Assembly (NCBI RefSeq): GCF_042100115.1
Contig: NC_091273.1
Span: forward strand, 4,526,001-4,590,000
DNA: 64,000 nt
Direction of reading: 5' to 3'
From: Alternaria dauci
Lineage: Eukaryota > Ascomycota > Dothideomycetes > Pleosporales > Pleosporaceae
The first letter of the stretch is position 1, and the number at the start of each line of letters is the position of its first letter. Shown here piece after piece: positions 63,128 through 64,000 of the stretch. A model generated the notes under the pieces. The model had not been told where the DNA came from, searched no databases, and saw nothing but the letters and a program-made list of their open reading frames with translations. The position numbers and the translations under genes are program-made.

Positions 63128-64000
63128 TTACATAGCACTACCCTTCTCCTGCAACGCCCTCAACCTCTCCGGCGTAACAACGCTCAACGCCATCGCCCCA
63201 CCAATCACCACACCCAACAACAACACCACAAACAAATACATCGGATCCACTCTGCTTTCGCTTCCCCTCACACCCTTCTCCGCTCCAGGCGCATACGGCC
63301 CCACCATCTTCTTCAACGGCTTAACCCCGTGTTTCTGCGCATACTCATACCCCCGCCTCATACCGGGCAGTCCATCGATACTCAACTGACTCTTCCACGC
63401 CCAGTAGTAATCCATACTCTCCTTCTCATCTCCACCTTTGTGCTTTTCTTCCTTTTTCCTAAAGTGCTCGTTCAAAATGTCGCGGTGGCCAACAAAGTCG
63501 TAGTACGGGACCGAAAAGCCGCAGCTTGTGCCGCATTGGTGCACGTCGACTATGATGATGCTACGGGAACCTGGGATGGTTTCGACCTTGTGGTCAGAGA
63601 CAAAGGCTGAGTACTCTGCTGTGCCGTTTTCGAGGGCGCGCCCCGTGCCCCATATGCGGACGATCTTGGGGGGACCGACAAAGGCCATGAACTGTCAAGG
63701 AAACCGTTAATATACACAATATCTAGTCATTCTCCTGCTTATTTCGTACTGCGCTCAAATCGGTCTTTGGGGGGAGAGGGGATGATTTACCATGACGCAG
63801 ATCCTCCCATTTCCTGGTTCGTGAAGATGCGCGTGTGTCTCCACCCCACTCCCGGTAAGATCCATATACCAAAAGGTTCGCTCATCGAGGACACCAAAGT
63901 TCTGACCTCCTTTGGGTGAGATGTTGATGTGGCCTTCGCCCGACAAAGGCGCTGTGCCCACCCAGAGCATTTGCTGTTCTTTGATCCATGGCACTAGACT
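63128..64000 (-). CDS. FMN-binding split-barrel (pyridoxamine 5'-phosphate oxidase-like) protein, 5' end cut by the window
   Basis: Partial gene running off the right edge. The visible exons are 64000-63791 and 63691-63128, joined by a GT-AG intron (63692-63790), which gives GRICVM-FMAFVGPPKIVRIWG as in relatives. The N-terminal part is the flavin-binding split barrel of the pyridoxamine-oxidase-like group: LWVGTAPLSGEGHINISPKG, FWYMDLTGSGVETHAHL, GNGRICVMF, and RIWGTGRAL. The middle has VDVHQCGTSCGFSVPYYDFVGHRDIL, typical of fungal members. A C-terminal hydrophobic helix (YLFVVLLLGVVIGGAMALSV, about 30 residues from the end) suggests a tail anchor. The substrate of this group is unknown; true PLP synthesis is unlikely. 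The start codon is outside the window. Confidence 0.87.

Overview
The window looks like nuclear DNA of a filamentous ascomycete, most likely a Dothideomycete close to the Pleosporales. Genes on both strands carry few, very short introns (about 48-99 bp, GT-AG with CTAAC-type branch sites), base composition is near 50% GC, and the gene types are fungal: a HET-domain protein, a PTH11/SAT4-like rhodopsin-domain receptor, a membrane-anchored GH5 exo-glucanase, an Ayg1-type pigment hydrolase and a Git1-like transporter. I placed splice sites by hand from reading-frame continuity and family motifs. No transcript evidence was available. The taxonomic call is inference.

Layout. 0-7.4 kb is compact and housekeeping: alanine aminotransferase (-), proteasome lid subunit Rpn7 (-), cap guanine-N7 methyltransferase (+, sharing a divergent promoter with rpn7) and peroxin Pex11 (+). 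7.4-11.9 kb has no gene I can support. 11.9-16.7 kb has a rhodopsin-domain membrane protein and a Git1-like MFS transporter. The transporter has one apparent GC-AG intron and a 3' frameshift. 17.4-25.5 kb has a SET-type protein, two unrecognised genes, a type II membrane GH5 exo-1,3-beta-glucanase and an NMN adenylyltransferase. 27.2-32.8 kb is a large HECT ubiquitin ligase of the Ufd4/TRIP12 type. 33.3-43.7 kb has a HET protein, a secreted Gly/Ala- and STGTG-repeat protein, a Cue2-like CUE/DUF1771/Smr endonuclease, small unknown genes and an F-box protein.

44.5-57.3 kb is the most unusual part. It holds four members of one family: a Gfd2/YDR514C-like DEDDh nuclease-fold domain followed, in the three long members, by a zinc-knuckle region. 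Two are adjacent on + (45.9 and 47.9 kb). A truncated copy lacking the DxE catalytic pair precedes them at 44.6 kb. A fourth lies inverted at 55.9-57.3 kb. Between them are two alpha/beta hydrolases (one clearly Ayg1-like), a small possibly beta-trefoil protein and a second F-box protein. The copies differ in catalytic residues, zinc ligands, introns and tails, so this looks like a local expansion with partial decay.

57.8-58.6 kb is a probable pseudogene. 58.8-60.9 kb is a POT/PTR2 peptide transporter. The right edge cuts through an FMN-binding (pyridoxamine oxidase-like) protein with a C-terminal membrane segment.

I found no rRNA, convincing tRNA, CRISPR array or intact transposon.
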